From positions 992,001 to 1,056,000 of the forward strand of contig NZ_SMLM01000002.1 of NCBI RefSeq assembly GCF_004682015.1: 64,000 bases of DNA, written 5' to 3'. Under the pieces are notes generated by a model, which was not told the DNA's origin, searched no databases, and saw nothing but the letters and a program-made list of their open reading frames with translations. The DNA comes from Ramlibacter henchirensis (GTDB taxonomy: Bacteria; Pseudomonadota; Gammaproteobacteria; Burkholderiales; Burkholderiaceae_C). Positions 17,278-24,830 of the stretch are shown here, in pieces. Made by a program: the position numbers and the translations under genes. Every line of letters starts with the position of its first letter. Positions within the stretch are counted from its first letter, which is position 1.

Positions 17278-18138
17278 TCAGAGGTCCTTGAAGCGCATCG
17301 AATAGTCCGTGGCCTTCACGTCCTTGGTGAGCGCTCCGATGGAGATGCGGTCGACGCCGGTTTCCGCAAGCTCGCGCACGCGCTCCAGCGTCACGCCGCC
17401 GGAAATCTCCAGGATGGCACGGCCTTCGTTCAGGCGCACGGCCTCGCGCAGCGTGGGCAGGTCCATGTTGTCGAGCAGGACCATCTTCGCGCCTGCGGCG
17501 AGCGCCTCCTGCAGCTGGGCCAGCGTCTCCACTTCGATCTCCACGAACCCGGCGGAGCGAGAGAGCTCGCTTGCGGCGCGCAGCACCGGCGTCACGCCGC
17601 CCGCCGCGGCGATGTGGTTCTCCTTGATGAGGATTGCGTCGTACAGGCCGATGCGGTGGTTGGTGCCGCCGCCGGTGCGCACCGCGTACTTCTGCGCGAG
17701 GCGCAGGCCCGGCAGCGTCTTGCGCGTGTCCACGATCTGGGCGCGCGTTCCGCGAACGGCCTCCACGTATGTCGAGGTGCGCGTGGCGACTGCGCTGAGC
17801 AACTGCAGGAAATTGAGCGCAGTGCGCTCGGCGGTCAGCAGCGCACGCGCCGAGCCGCGGATCTCCACCACCGGCTGGCCCACGGAGGTGCGCCGGCCCT
17901 CCGGCACCGCCCAAGTGATCGTGGCCTGCGGCTCGAGCTGCCGCACCGCGGCGACGAACCACGGGCCGCCGCACACCACGGCGGCCTCGCGCGCGATCAC
18001 CACGGCCTGCGCCTGCCGCGCGGCCGGGACCAGGCTGGCGGTGAGGTCGCCCTCGCCCACGTCCTCGGCCAGCGCGCGGGCGGCGTCCTGCCGGGCCAGT
18101 TCGGCGATCGCCGCCGGGCTGAAATCGAAGCGTTGCAT
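17278..18138 (-). CDS. nadC: Nicotinate-nucleotide pyrophosphorylase (carboxylating)
   Basis: A 286-residue quinolinate phosphoribosyltransferase that makes nicotinate mononucleotide from quinolinate and PRPP. The N-terminal domain has [16 protein letters not shown]. The barrel carries the conserved [20 protein letters not shown] and the [13 protein letters not shown] loop, with [10 protein letters not shown] and LLDNMDL further on. The ATG at 18138 is preferred to one 13 codons upstream because it starts directly at the family N terminus. It is transcribed ahead of nadA and diverges from the thioredoxin gene across 83 bases. Confidence 0.96.
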   Translation of the reverse strand: MQRFDFSPAAIAELARQDAARALAEDVGEGDLTASLVPAARQAQAVVIAREAAVVCGGPWFVAAVRQLEPQATITWAVPEGRRTSVGQPVVEIRGSARALLTAERTALNFLQLLSAVATRTSTYVEAVRGTRAQIVDTRKTLPGLRLAQKYAVRTGGGTNHRIGLYDAILIKENHIAAAGGVTPVLRAASELSRSAGFVEIEVETLAQLQEALAAGAKMVLLDNMDLPTLREAVRLNEGRAILEISGGVTLERVRELAETGVDRISIGALTKDVKATDYSMRFKDL

Positions 18139-18221
18139 GCGGCGAGCATAGCCTTTGCCCGATGCCTTCGTCGGCATCCCGGCTGACGGGCGTGCCCGGC
18201 CGCCGCACGGACAATCCGCGC

Positions 18222-18545
18222 ATGGAAACCGCGTATCTCGACAAGGAACCCGCGCGCGCGGAGGTCGATGCCTGGCCCGGCGCCGCGCTTCTCGAATTCG
18301 GCACGCCGTGGTGCGGCTGGTGCCGCAGCGCGCAGCCGAAGATCGCGCAGGCGCTCGCTTCGCATCCGTCGGTGCGGCACGTGAAGGTCGAAGACGGCCC
18401 CGGCCGCCCGCTCGGCCGCTCGTTCCGCATCAAGCTGTGGCCGACGCTGGTCTTCCTGCGCGACGGCCGCGAGGTGGCCCGGCTGGTGCGGCCGCAGGAC
18501 CCGCAGGCGATCGCCGACGCGCTGGCGCAGATCGAAGCGCGCTAG
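18222..18545 (+). CDS. Thioredoxin family protein
   Basis: A 107-residue cytoplasmic thioredoxin-fold protein. The redox motif is CGWC within FGTPWCGWCRSAQPKIAQ, followed by the cis-proline segment LWPTLVFLRDGREV. This differs from classical thioredoxin (WCGPC), and the protein lacks a signal peptide, so it may serve a particular client. The ATG at 18222 removes a basic, unlikely 20-residue extension. The stop TAG overlaps the stop of the convergent lipoprotein gene through a shared CTAG (18542-18545). Confidence 0.85.
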   Translation: METAYLDKEPARAEVDAWPGAALLEFGTPWCGWCRSAQPKIAQALASHPSVRHVKVEDGPGRPLGRSFRIKLWPTLVFLRDGREVARLVRPQDPQAIADALAQIEAR

Positions 18546-19234
18546 TCGGCCGCGAAGCAGTACATCAGCCCGCCGCCGCCCGTGCCGCGCAGGGCTTCCA
18601 GGCTGCAGCCGCGCGAGCCGTGCGACGAGTTCCACGAGCGCGAAGGCTCGTCGTCGCGCAGGCCCCTGCGGTCGTGGTGCCCGACGATGGCCGATCCTTC
18701 CGCGCCGGACGTCCAGTTGCGGCACGTCGTGTCGCCGGTCGCCGCCGTGGTGGCGCGGCCGTCGGGCGTGCTGCCGGTGAGGATGTCGTGCTGGTTGACC
18801 GGGTCGCCGCTGCCACTGACCGTCTCGCCTTTTTCGGTGAGCGCCGTTTCCTTGGTCAGCTTGTTCTGGCCGTGCAGTTCGTCCACGTTGCTTGCGACGA
18901 CTGCGCCCTTGGCGTTCTGCCAGGGGCCGCGGCCGATGCGATCGCGCGCGTTCACCGGCGTGCGGCCGTCGCCCGCCGTCGAACTGAGGTAGGCGCGCCA
19001 GGTGCGCTGACCGGCACCGACACTCGATGCGAGCGCCTGGCAGTGGCGATCGGCGCCGGCGATGCCGCCGAAGTCCGCGCCCTTGCCGGGGTTCGCGCTC
19101 GTCACGAAGAAACTCATGTTGTTCCGGGCCGCGGTTCCACCGGTTGCGCCGGAACCCGCGGGCGGCGATCCGGCGCAGGCGGACAACAACGTGGCGGAGC
19201 AAACGGCGGCGAGAACGGCGGGCAGGGGTTGCAT
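18542..19234 (-). CDS. Endostatin/C-type-lectin-like lipoprotein of unknown function
   Basis: A 230-residue predicted lipoprotein: signal segment with lipobox LSAC (Cys at about 20), then a Gly/Ala/Ser-rich linker. The globular part, from about residue 39, reads MSFFVTSANPGKGADFGGIA, DRHCQALA, RTWRAYLSS, DRIGRGPWQNAKGAVVA, HDILTGSTPDGR, TCRNWTS and ends LMYCFA. The order of these blocks resembles the collagen XV/XVIII endostatin fold (AFLSS, RADR, WHGSDPNGRR, CETW, C-terminal Cys). The paired cysteines would form disulfides outside the cytoplasm. No catalytic motif is visible, so a surface binding role is inferred only. The gene is apparently monocistronic, with its stop overlapping the thioredoxin stop. 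Confidence 0.7.
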   Translation of the reverse strand: MQPLPAVLAAVCSATLLSACAGSPPAGSGATGGTAARNNMSFFVTSANPGKGADFGGIAGADRHCQALASSVGAGQRTWRAYLSSTAGDGRTPVNARDRIGRGPWQNAKGAVVASNVDELHGQNKLTKETALTEKGETVSGSGDPVNQHDILTGSTPDGRATTAATGDTTCRNWTSGAEGSAIVGHHDRRGLRDDEPSRSWNSSHGSRGCSLEALRGTGGGGLMYCFAAD

Positions 19235-19289
19235 GGGGCGTCTCCTGGAGTGGAGAACGCAGGCTAGCGCCGCAGCCGCCGCGTGCGCC

Positions 19290-20282
19290 CTAGGAAGACT
19301 CCGGAGTCGGGTCGCGCTGCATCAGCCGGGCGACGGCCTGCCTCGGCTGCAAGCGACCCTCGAGCACGGCGGCAACGGCCTCCGCGATCGGCATCTCGAT
19401 GCCCAGCTGAGCGGCGCGCTTCACCACGGTCCGCGCGCAGTAGACGCCCTCGGCCACATGGCCGAGTTCCGCCAGCGCCTGGTCGAGGCTTTGCCCCTGA
19501 GCCAGCAGCAGGCCCACGCGCCGGTTGCGGCTGAGGTCGCCCGTCGCCGTGAGCACCAGGTCGCCCAGGCCCGACAGTCCCATGAAGGTCTCGGCGCGGC
19601 CGCCGAGCGCGATGCCCAGCCGTGTCATCTCGGCCAGCCCGCGCGTGACGAGCGCGGCGCGGGCATTCAGGCCGAGCGAGAGGCCATCGCACAGCCCGGT
19701 CGCGATGGCCAGCACGTTCTTCACCGCGCCGCCGACCTCCGCGCCGGCGACGTCGTCGTTCGCATAGACGCGCAGCTGCGGACCGTGGAACGTCTCGACC
19801 AGCGCCTGCCGCACCTCGGGGCGCGCGCTCGCCGCGACCAGCGCGGTGGGCTGCCCGCGCGCCACTTCCTGCGCGAAGCTGGGACCGGTCAGGACGCCGG
19901 CGGCGAGACCGGGCGCGACCTGCTGCTGGACCTCGTGCCCGAGCAGGCCCGGCCCGTCCTCGCGCGCTTCAAAGCCCTTGCACAGCCATGCGACCGGCGC
20001 GTTGGATTGCGCAAGCGCCACGAGCATCTCGCGCAAGCCCGCCATCGGTGTGGCGACGACCAGCAGTTCACGGTCTTGCGCGACCGCACCGACGTCGCCG
20101 GATGCGATGCGCAACGCCTGCGGCAGCGCGAAACCGGCCAGATAGCGCGTGTTCTCGCGGCGCGACTGCATGTCGCGCGCCTGGTCGGCATCGCGCGCCC
20201 AGAGCACGACGTCGTGGCGCGCCGTGGCGTTGGCGGCCAGGGCCGTCCCCCAGGCGCCGGCGCCGAGCACGAGCAGCCGCAT
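19290..20282 (-). CDS. gpsA: Glycerol-3-phosphate dehydrogenase [NAD(P)+]
   Basis: A 330-residue enzyme that reduces dihydroxyacetone phosphate to sn-glycerol 3-phosphate for phospholipid synthesis. The Rossmann motif [11 protein letters not shown] is at residues 5-15. The conserved blocks [17 protein letters not shown], then [18 protein letters not shown] (catalytic Lys) and [14 protein letters not shown] follow. Length is normal. It is the last gene of a minus-strand run after secB (19 bases apart), a secB-gpsA order common in proteobacteria. Confidence 0.97.
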   Translation of the reverse strand: MRLLVLGAGAWGTALAANATARHDVVLWARDADQARDMQSRRENTRYLAGFALPQALRIASGDVGAVAQDRELLVVATPMAGLREMLVALAQSNAPVAWLCKGFEAREDGPGLLGHEVQQQVAPGLAAGVLTGPSFAQEVARGQPTALVAASARPEVRQALVETFHGPQLRVYANDDVAGAEVGGAVKNVLAIATGLCDGLSLGLNARAALVTRGLAEMTRLGIALGGRAETFMGLSGLGDLVLTATGDLSRNRRVGLLLAQGQSLDQALAELGHVAEGVYCARTVVKRAAQLGIEMPIAEAVAAVLEGRLQPRQAVARLMQRDPTPESS

Positions 20283-20301
20283 CGAAGCCGCCGCCCCGCC
20301 G

Positions 20302-20766
20302 TCAGGCCGTGGTGATGATGCGCGAGGGCTGTTCCTGCTGCTGCAGCTGCGACTGCTGCTGCTCGTACATGGCCTGGAAGTTGATCTCGGCCAGGTGCAC
20401 GGGCGGGAAGCCGGCGCGCGTGATGATGTCGGCCACGTTGCCGCGCAGGTACGGGTAGACGATCTGCGGGCAGGCGATGCCCATGATGGCGTTGAGCTGG
20501 TCGCCCACGTTGCGGATCTCGAAGATCCCGGCCTGCTTCACTTCGACCAGGAACACCGTGCGCTCCTTGATCTTGGTCGTGACAGTGGCGGTCACGGCGA
20601 CCTCGAACATGCCCTCGGCGGCCTGCGTGGCCTCGACGCCGAGCTGGATGTCCACGTTGGGCTGCTCCTGCTCCAGCAGGATCGCGGGCGAGTTGGGCTG
20701 TTCCAGCGAAGCTTCCTTGAGGTAGACGCGCTGGATCTGGAAGACGGGGTCCTGGGAGTCGGCCAT
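20302..20766 (-). CDS. secB: Protein-export chaperone SecB
   Basis: A 154-residue tetrameric chaperone that keeps preproteins unfolded and passes them to SecA. The conserved core [19 protein letters not shown] and the C-terminal [18 protein letters not shown] are clear, followed by a glutamine-rich tail. The ATG at 20766 (MADSQDPV) fits the family; a further ATG 7 codons upstream was rejected. A hairpin with a T-rich tail lies between grxC and secB, so secB-gpsA may be expressed partly on their own. Confidence 0.97.
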   Translation of the reverse strand: MADSQDPVFQIQRVYLKEASLEQPNSPAILLEQEQPNVDIQLGVEATQAAEGMFEVAVTATVTTKIKERTVFLVEVKQAGIFEIRNVGDQLNAIMGIACPQIVYPYLRGNVADIITRAGFPPVHLAEINFQAMYEQQQSQLQQQEQPSRIITTA

Positions 20767-20785
20767 GGCAGTGGTGCTTTCGTGC

Positions 20786-20822
20786 AAAGGAAAAGGCCCG
20801 CCGGGTGCAACCGAAGCGGGCC
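20786..20822 (-). terminator. Rho-independent terminator candidate between grxC and secB
   Basis: Read on the minus strand: a 7-base perfect stem GGCCCGC/GCGGGCC (20816-20822 with 20795-20801), a 14-base loop, then TTTTCCTTT. It lies after grxC and 20 bases or so before the secB start, so it could attenuate read-through. Confidence 0.65.
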
Positions 20823-20855
20823 GGGATTCGGGTCGGGGCCGGATTATCTCAGGCC

Positions 20856-21116
20856 CTACCCGCCGTTCAGCAGGGGCATCAGGCCGCCCCGGCTGTCCAG
20901 CGCCATCAGGTCGTCGCAGCCGCCCACGTGGGTGTCGCCGATGAAGATCTGCGGCACGGTGCGCCGGCCGGTGATCTCCATCATCTTCAGCCGCTCCTGC
21001 GGCTGCGCGTCGACGCGGATCTCGTTGATGTTCTCCACCCCGCGCGCCTTGAGGATCTGCTTGGCCCGGATGCAGTACGGGCAGACGGCGGTGGTGTACA
21101 TGGTGACGGGTTGCAT
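20856..21116 (-). CDS. grxC: Glutaredoxin 3
   Basis: An 86-residue dithiol glutaredoxin. The active site is CPYC in [16 protein letters not shown] (residues 11-14), with the TVPQIFIG cis-proline motif and the glutathione-binding GGCDDLMAL near the C terminus. It reduces disulfides and glutathionylated proteins using glutathione. It lies between a membrane-anchored rhodanese gene (38 bases upstream) and secB, an order seen in related bacteria. Confidence 0.95.
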   Translation of the reverse strand: MQPVTMYTTAVCPYCIRAKQILKARGVENINEIRVDAQPQERLKMMEITGRRTVPQIFIGDTHVGGCDDLMALDSRGGLMPLLNGG

Positions 21117-21154
21117 GTCGGTCGACGGTTTCTCTGCGGTTGTCGAAGCGGCCC

Positions 21155-21562
21155 TCAGGCCTTCTCGACGGGCAGGTTAGCCTCTTTCCACGCCTTCAGC
21201 CCGCCGGCCAGCACTTGGGCCTTTTCGTAGCCGAGTTTTTTCGCGACGCCCAGCGCGCGATTGGCGCGCATGCCATTGGGGCACACCAGCAGCACCGGCA
21301 GCGCCTTGTTCTTCACCACTTCGGGCAGCCGCTGCTCCAGCTGGTTCAGCGGGATGTTGCGCGCGCCGCCGATGTGGCCGGCGGCGAACTCCTCCGTCTC
21401 ACTCACGTCCACCACGACGGCCTTCTCGCGGTTGATGAGCTGCACGGCATTGGAAGTCGACAGCCCGCCCGCCGCGCCGCCCTGCACCACGGGCCACAGC
21501 AGCATGGCTCCGGAGGCGAAAGCCACGGCGAAGAGCATCCAGTTGTTGATCACGAAATCCAT
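21155..21562 (-). CDS. Membrane-anchored rhodanese-like protein
   Basis: A 135-residue protein with one N-terminal membrane span (about residues 5-25, [20 protein letters not shown]) and a single rhodanese domain. The active-site loop is [14 protein letters not shown] (Cys at about residue 93), a CxxGxRA arrangement, so sulfur or thiol transfer is possible. Substrate unknown. The start at 21562 places the membrane segment at the N terminus. It heads the rhodanese-grxC-secB-gpsA run and diverges from gpmA across 79 bases. Confidence 0.88.
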   Translation of the reverse strand: MDFVINNWMLFAVAFASGAMLLWPVVQGGAAGGLSTSNAVQLINREKAVVVDVSETEEFAAGHIGGARNIPLNQLEQRLPEVVKNKALPVLLVCPNGMRANRALGVAKKLGYEKAQVLAGGLKAWKEANLPVEKA

Positions 21563-21641
21563 CGTTGTCCTGAGAAGCGCCCCCTCGGCGCAAAGGCGTG
21601 ATTCTAGAATCGACGTTTTTTGCCCGGCATGGGCCTTGCGC

Positions 21642-22385
21642 ATGCACAAGCTCGTCCTGATCCGCCACGGCGAATCGACCTGGAACCTGGAGAACCGATT
21701 CACCGGCTGGACCGACGTCCCGCTCACGCCCACCGGCATCGCGCAGGCGAAGACCGCCGGCCGCCTGCTGCGCGCCGAGGGCTGGGAATTCGACGTCTGC
21801 CACACCAGCGTGCTCAAGCGGGCCATCCACACGCTGTGGCATTGCCTGGACGAGATGGACCGGCAGTGGCTGCCCGTGGTCAAGTCATGGCGGCTCAACG
21901 AGCGCCACTACGGTGCACTGCAGGGCCTGAACAAGGCCGAGACCGCCAAGAAATTCGGCGACGATCAGGTGCTGGTCTGGCGCCGCAGCTACGACATCCC
22001 GCCGCCGGCGCTGGAAGCGAACGATCCGCGCTGCGAGCGCAATGATCCGCGCTATGCCCGGCTGGCTTCAGGAGAGGTGCCGCTGACCGAATGCCTGAAG
22101 GACACGGTGGCGCGAGTACTTCCGTTCTGGAACGAGGCGATGGCCCCGGCCATCCGCTCCGGCAAGCGCGTGCTGGTCTCGGCCCACGGCAACTCGATCC
22201 GCGCGCTGGTCAAGTACCTCGACGGCATCTCCGACCAGGACATCGTCGGCCTGAACATCCCGAACGGGATCCCGCTGGTCTACGAACTGGACGCGGACCT
22301 GAAACCGCTGCGCCACTATTACCTGGGGGACGCGGAAGCCGCGGCCAAGGCTGCCGCGGCCGTGGCGAACCAAGGCAAGGCCTGA
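21642..22385 (+). CDS. gpmA: 2,3-bisphosphoglycerate-dependent phosphoglycerate mutase
   Basis: A 247-residue glycolytic enzyme interconverting 2- and 3-phosphoglycerate through a phosphohistidine. The N-terminal [20 protein letters not shown] holds the catalytic His (residue 10). [19 protein letters not shown] and [19 protein letters not shown] with the second His are conserved. An in-frame upstream extension exists but is out of family; the ATG at 21642 is the standard start. The next gene, ctpA, is 162 bases away, past likely terminator hairpins. Confidence 0.97.
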   Translation: MHKLVLIRHGESTWNLENRFTGWTDVPLTPTGIAQAKTAGRLLRAEGWEFDVCHTSVLKRAIHTLWHCLDEMDRQWLPVVKSWRLNERHYGALQGLNKAETAKKFGDDQVLVWRRSYDIPPPALEANDPRCERNDPRYARLASGEVPLTECLKDTVARVLPFWNEAMAPAIRSGKRVLVSAHGNSIRALVKYLDGISDQDIVGLNIPNGIPLVYELDADLKPLRHYYLGDAEAAAKAAAAVANQGKA

Positions 22386-22395
22386 CAAACCAAGG

Positions 22396-22448
22396 CTCGG
22401 CCAGGCTGCTGCCGAGTTTGCGCCAGACCAAGGCCGGAAGCCTTTTTT
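22396..22448 (+). terminator. Terminator candidate(s) after gpmA
   Basis: Two small hairpins follow the gpmA stop. The first has stem CTCGGC/GCCGAG (22396-22401 with 22411-22416) and then TTTG. The second has stem AAGGC/GCCTT (22430-22434 with 22440-22444) running into six T residues (22443-22448). The second has the classic terminator form but a short stem. Confidence 0.5.
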
Positions 22449-22547
22449 CACGCGATGGCGCGCTCTTCCGGAACCCGCCGGTAACGGGCGCGTCATAGTG
22501 TCTTCTCAGGTGTATATTGAAAGTCGAGAGGACTGAAGTTTTCCCCT

Positions 22548-23990
22548 ATGAGCCACAAACTGAAGATCGCCGTCTGGATTTCGGCGGGCGCCCTGGCCGG
22601 CGCGTTGACCACGGTCTCGCTGCAGACCGTCGCCCGTGGCTCCCTGGCCCCGCTGCCATTGGAAGAGCTCCAGCAGCTGGCCGCCGTGTTCGGCATGGTC
22701 AAGAGCGACTACGTCGAGCCCGTTGACGAAAAGAAGCTCATCAGTGACGCGATCGCCGGCATGGTCGCCAGCCTCGATCCGCACTCGCAGTACTTCGACA
22801 AGAAGAGCTACAAGGAATTCCGCGAAGGCACGTCCGGCCGCTTCGTCGGAGTTGGCATCGAGATCTCGCAGGAAGAAGGCCTGGTCAAGGTGGTGTCGCC
22901 CATCGAAGGCTCGCCCGCCTACCGCGCCGGCCTCAAGCCGAATGACCTGATCACCAAGATCGACGACACCGTGGTCCGCGGCCTGTCGCTGTCGGATGCG
23001 GTCAAGCGCATGCGCGGCGAGCCCAATACCAAGGTGACGCTCACGATCTTCCGCAAGGACGAGAACCGCACCTTTCCGGTGACGATCACGCGCGAGGAGA
23101 TCAAGACCGTGTCCGTCAAGGGCAAGGTGGTCGAGCCCGGCTACGCGTGGATCCGCCTGTCGCAGTTCCAGGAGCGCACGGTCGAGGACTTCGTGCGCAA
23201 GGTCGAGGAGGTCTACAAGGCCGATCCCAACCTCAAGGGCCTGGTGCTCGACCTGCGCAACGACCCCGGTGGCCTGCTCGATGCAGCCGTCGCCGTGTCT
23301 GCGGCGTTCCTGCCGGAGAACGTGACCGTGGTGTCCACCAACGGCCAGCTGCCGGAGAGCAAGTTCGTCTACAAGGCGTCGCCGGAGTTCTATCAGCGCC
23401 GCTCCGGCAGCGACCCGCTGCGCCGCCTGCCGGCCTCCATCAAGACGGTGCCGCTGGTGGTGTTGGTCAACGAAGGCTCGGCCTCGGCGAGCGAGATCGT
23501 GGCCGGCGCGCTGCAGGACCACAAGCGCGCGATGATCCTGGGCAGCCAGACCTTCGGCAAGGGCTCGGTGCAGACCGTGCGCCCGCTCGGCCCCGACACG
23601 GGCCTGAAGCTGACCACCGCCCGCTACTACACGCCCAGCGGCAAGTCCATCCAGGCCCGCGGCATCGTGCCCGACGTGCTGGTCGACGAGAGCGAGGAAG
23701 GCAACATCTTCTCGATGCTGCGCACGCGCGAGGCCGACCTCGACAAGCACCTGGGCAGCGGCCAGGGCCCCGAAGCGAAGGACCCGTTGCGCGAGCGCCT
23801 GCGCGAAGAAGCGCGCAAGCGAGCGGAGGAGGAGTCCCGCAAGCCGGTCTCCGAGCGCAAGACGCCGGAGTTCGGCACGCCGGAGAAGGACTTCCAGCTG
23901 GTGCAAGCCCTCAACCAGCTCAAGGGCCGCCCGGTCCTGGTGAGCAAGACGCAGATCATCGAGAACAAGGCCGAGAAGAAGGAAAACTGA
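22548..23990 (+). CDS. ctpA: S41 family C-terminal processing peptidase
   Basis: A 480-residue periplasmic serine protease of the CtpA/Prc group. An N-terminal signal/anchor (about residues 7-30) is followed by a PDZ domain (VGVGIEISQEEGLVKVVSPI, about 95-180). The tail-specific protease fold has the catalytic dyad Ser in NEGSASASEIV (309-319) and Lys338 in SQTFGKGSVQ. The C-terminal tail is charged. A TATATT hexamer at 22513-22518, about 30 bases upstream of the ATG, may be a -10 element, with only a weak -35. Between gpmA and moeB, it may act on envelope proteins or peptidoglycan hydrolases as relatives do. Confidence 0.93.
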   Translation: MSHKLKIAVWISAGALAGALTTVSLQTVARGSLAPLPLEELQQLAAVFGMVKSDYVEPVDEKKLISDAIAGMVASLDPHSQYFDKKSYKEFREGTSGRFVGVGIEISQEEGLVKVVSPIEGSPAYRAGLKPNDLITKIDDTVVRGLSLSDAVKRMRGEPNTKVTLTIFRKDENRTFPVTITREEIKTVSVKGKVVEPGYAWIRLSQFQERTVEDFVRKVEEVYKADPNLKGLVLDLRNDPGGLLDAAVAVSAAFLPENVTVVSTNGQLPESKFVYKASPEFYQRRSGSDPLRRLPASIKTVPLVVLVNEGSASASEIVAGALQDHKRAMILGSQTFGKGSVQTVRPLGPDTGLKLTTARYYTPSGKSIQARGIVPDVLVDESEEGNIFSMLRTREADLDKHLGSGQGPEAKDPLRERLREEARKRAEEESRKPVSERKTPEFGTPEKDFQLVQALNQLKGRPVLVSKTQIIENKAEKKEN

Positions 23991-24022
23991 TCCCGACGGG
24001 TCGTAGCCCAAACCTGTCCAGG

Positions 24023-24051
24023 AAAGCCGGCGCCAGCCGGCTTTTTCTTTT
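24023..24051 (+). terminator. Rho-independent terminator after ctpA
   Basis: An 8-base stem AAAGCCGG/CCGGCTTT (24023-24030 with 24037-24044), a 6-base loop, and a T-rich tail TTTTTCTTTTT. It begins 33 bases past the ctpA stop and ends about 18 bases before the moeB ATG, so moeB would depend on read-through or its own promoter. Confidence 0.75.
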
Positions 24052-24068
24052 TGCCGACAATGCGCGCC

Positions 24069-24830
24069 ATGACAGACGACGAACTCCTGCGCTACTCGCG
24101 CCACATCCTGCTCGAGGAAATCGGCGTCGAAGGCCAGGAGAAGCTGGGACAAGGCCATGCGCTCGTGATCGGCGCGGGCGGCCTCGGATCGCCCGTCGCG
24201 CTCTACCTGGGCACCGCGGGCGTCGGCCGCATCACGCTCGTGGACCACGACAGCGTCGATGTCACCAACCTGCAGCGCCAGATCGCGCATGCGATGGCGC
24301 GCGTCGGACATCCCAAGGCGAACTCCGCGCGCGAAGCCATCGCGTCGCTCAACCCGCACGTGCAGGTCGAAGCCATCGTGCAGCGCGCCGACGACTCGCT
24401 GCTCGACCGGCTGGTGCCGCAGGCGCATGTGGTGATCGATTGCTGCGACAACTTCGCCACGCGGCAGATCGTCAATGCCGCGTGCTTCCGGCACGGCGTG
24501 CCGCTGGTCTCGGGTGCCGCGATCCGCTTCGACGGGCAGCTCAGCGTGTTCGACCCGCGGCGTGCGGACTCGCCCTGCTACGCCTGCCTCTTCCCCGCCG
24601 ACAGCGCGCCGGAAGAAACGCGCTGCGCCACGATGGGCGTGTTCGCGCCTCTGGTGGGCATCATCGGGTCGATGGAAGCGGCCGAGGCGCTGAAGCTGCT
24701 CTCGGGTGCCGGTCAATCGCTCGCCGGCGAGCTGCTGATGCTGGATGCGCGGACGATGGAATGGACGCGGATGCGAACACCGCGCCGCGCGGACTGCCCC
24801 GTCTGTGCGACCCGGGCGATGACCGCCTAG
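24069..24830 (+). CDS. moeB: MoeB/ThiF-family adenylyltransferase
   Basis: A 253-residue E1-like enzyme that adenylates the C-terminal glycine of a ubiquitin-like sulfur carrier (MoaD or ThiS). The N terminus LLRYSRHILLEEIGVEGQEK is typical. The ATP site is VIGAGGLGSPVALYL (about residues 35-49), followed by the DHDSVDVTNLQRQ block. Structural zinc is expected from CYACLF and the C-terminal CPVC. It is the short form without a rhodanese domain. MoeB and ThiF cannot be told apart from sequence reading alone; moeB is the usual label for this neighbourhood. Molybdenum-cofactor supply would suit the formate dehydrogenase in the window. The stop overlaps the AsmA-family stop as CTAG. Confidence 0.88.
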   Translation: MTDDELLRYSRHILLEEIGVEGQEKLGQGHALVIGAGGLGSPVALYLGTAGVGRITLVDHDSVDVTNLQRQIAHAMARVGHPKANSAREAIASLNPHVQVEAIVQRADDSLLDRLVPQAHVVIDCCDNFATRQIVNAACFRHGVPLVSGAAIRFDGQLSVFDPRRADSPCYACLFPADSAPEETRCATMGVFAPLVGIIGSMEAAEALKLLSGAGQSLAGELLMLDARTMEWTRMRTPRRADCPVCATRAMTA

